Positions 63,551 through 64,000 of a DNA stretch of 64,000 bases are shown one piece after another (the first letter of the stretch is position 1; every line of letters starts with the position of its first letter). The notes under the pieces were generated by a model. It searched no databases and had not been told where the DNA came from. It was given only the letters and a program-made list of their open reading frames with translations. Origin of the DNA: Aphrophora alni (lineage: Eukaryota; Arthropoda; Insecta; Hemiptera; Aphrophoridae); assembly GCA_963513935.1 (NCBI GenBank), contig OY740769.1, positions 35,863,120-35,927,119 of the forward strand. Reading direction: 5' to 3'. The translations under genes were made by a program, and so were the position numbers.

Positions 63551-64000
63551 GTTCTTTTAGGTATTTTTGGTTCCGACGTCGTATTAGAAGGTTGTTCCGG
63601 GGAAGTGTTTCTCCTGATCGAAAGAGTTAAGTGTTTGTGAAGGACTTTGCCTATCCTATTCGTCGTTTTTCTTTTTTAATAAAACTGTTAAGTTTATAAA
63701 AGTCAATAAAAAGTTATCCGTCGTTTTAAAAACTAAAAGAATCTTCGTATTAAAGTATAAGAAGTCTTCGTGGTCGTTAAGTGAGATAAGTGTGAAGTTT
63801 AAGGAGTCATCGTCGTATTAAAGTTAAATCAGTGAGAAGAAGCATCGTCGTAAAGAAAGAAAAGCATCATCGTCGCAAGAGTGAGTGCAGAAAGGTGTAA
63901 CCCGCGATTGGGATCATCTACGGGAGAGGCAAACCATCCAACCATCACGCAATCTTCGAGAGAACCACGGAACGAGAACAACCAAAAAACTGGAAAGGAA
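63551..64000 (+). other. Leader-like region with repeated CGTCGT words
   Basis: Downstream of the TATA box, composition becomes less AT-rich and rich in short recurrent words: ATCGTCGTATTAAAGT, CATCGTCGTAAAG, CATCATCGTCGCAAG, TCTTCGTATTAAAG and GTGAG. No long frame opens before the window ends. It looks like a transcribed untranslated leader of a gene or retroelement whose body lies to the right. A primer-binding site complementary to a known tRNA was not recognised. Confidence 0.4.

Noticed and set aside
63600..63635. CCTGATCGAAAG as a hammerhead core in the leader
   Set aside because: The two boxes overlap with no room for stem II.

Overview
The window is AT-rich, gene-poor nuclear DNA from a metazoan, most likely an arthropod and probably an insect. 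The evidence is the mobile-element content: a Jockey-clade LINE, a Ty3/gypsy pol remnant, Penelope-like (PLE) remnants with a GIY-YIG endonuclease, and an IS630/mariner-type transposase remnant. Long (TA)n arrays lie throughout, and a 200-N assembly gap sits at 7798-7997. No intact single-copy host gene can be recognised. Most of the span looks like intergenic or very long intronic sequence. Bacterial features (operons, ribosome binding sites, CRISPR arrays) do not apply.

Layout. 0.6-1.8 kb: a minus-strand PLE remnant carrying the reverse-transcriptase C-terminus and a GIY-YIG endonuclease. 7.5-8.5 kb: a diverged tandem duplication straddling the assembly gap, whose second copy holds an extra (TA)n-bearing insert. 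9.6-9.9 kb: a compound (TA)n/(GA)n microsatellite. 15.5-16.2 kb: a T-rich stretch that ends like a LINE 3' tail. 17-26 kb: several long TA arrays, a pyrimidine-rich stretch and a diverged direct duplication. 32.0-35.8 kb: the best-supported locus, a decayed minus-strand Ty3/gypsy pol (RNase H, integrase zinc finger, integrase core) split by a 5'-truncated plus-strand Jockey LINE. The LINE keeps an open 700-codon reverse-transcriptase frame, a poly(A) tail and a 9-bp target-site duplication.

43.1 kb: a TA array abutting a CAGGGTG-type transposon end. 52.1-52.4 kb: a PLE-like 3' end with a hammerhead-ribozyme-like core on the minus strand. 52.6-54.35 kb: a foldback-like element built of two inverted arrays of a 140-bp repeat. 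58.2-59.9 kb: a decayed minus-strand IS630/mariner element with degenerate terminal repeats. 61.0-61.4 kb: a MITE-like element with 31-bp inverted repeats (30/31 identical). 63.0-63.1 kb: a second, more decayed PLE-like 3' end. 63.4-64.0 kb: a promoter-like segment (two CCAAT boxes, TATA box) and a leader running off the window.

No set of genes works together as a pathway here. The functional story is layered retroelement and transposon history, with the Jockey insertion the youngest event that can be ordered. The observations most worth checking are the inverted 140-bp-array element, the hammerhead-like PLE ends, and the promoter-like leader at the right edge.
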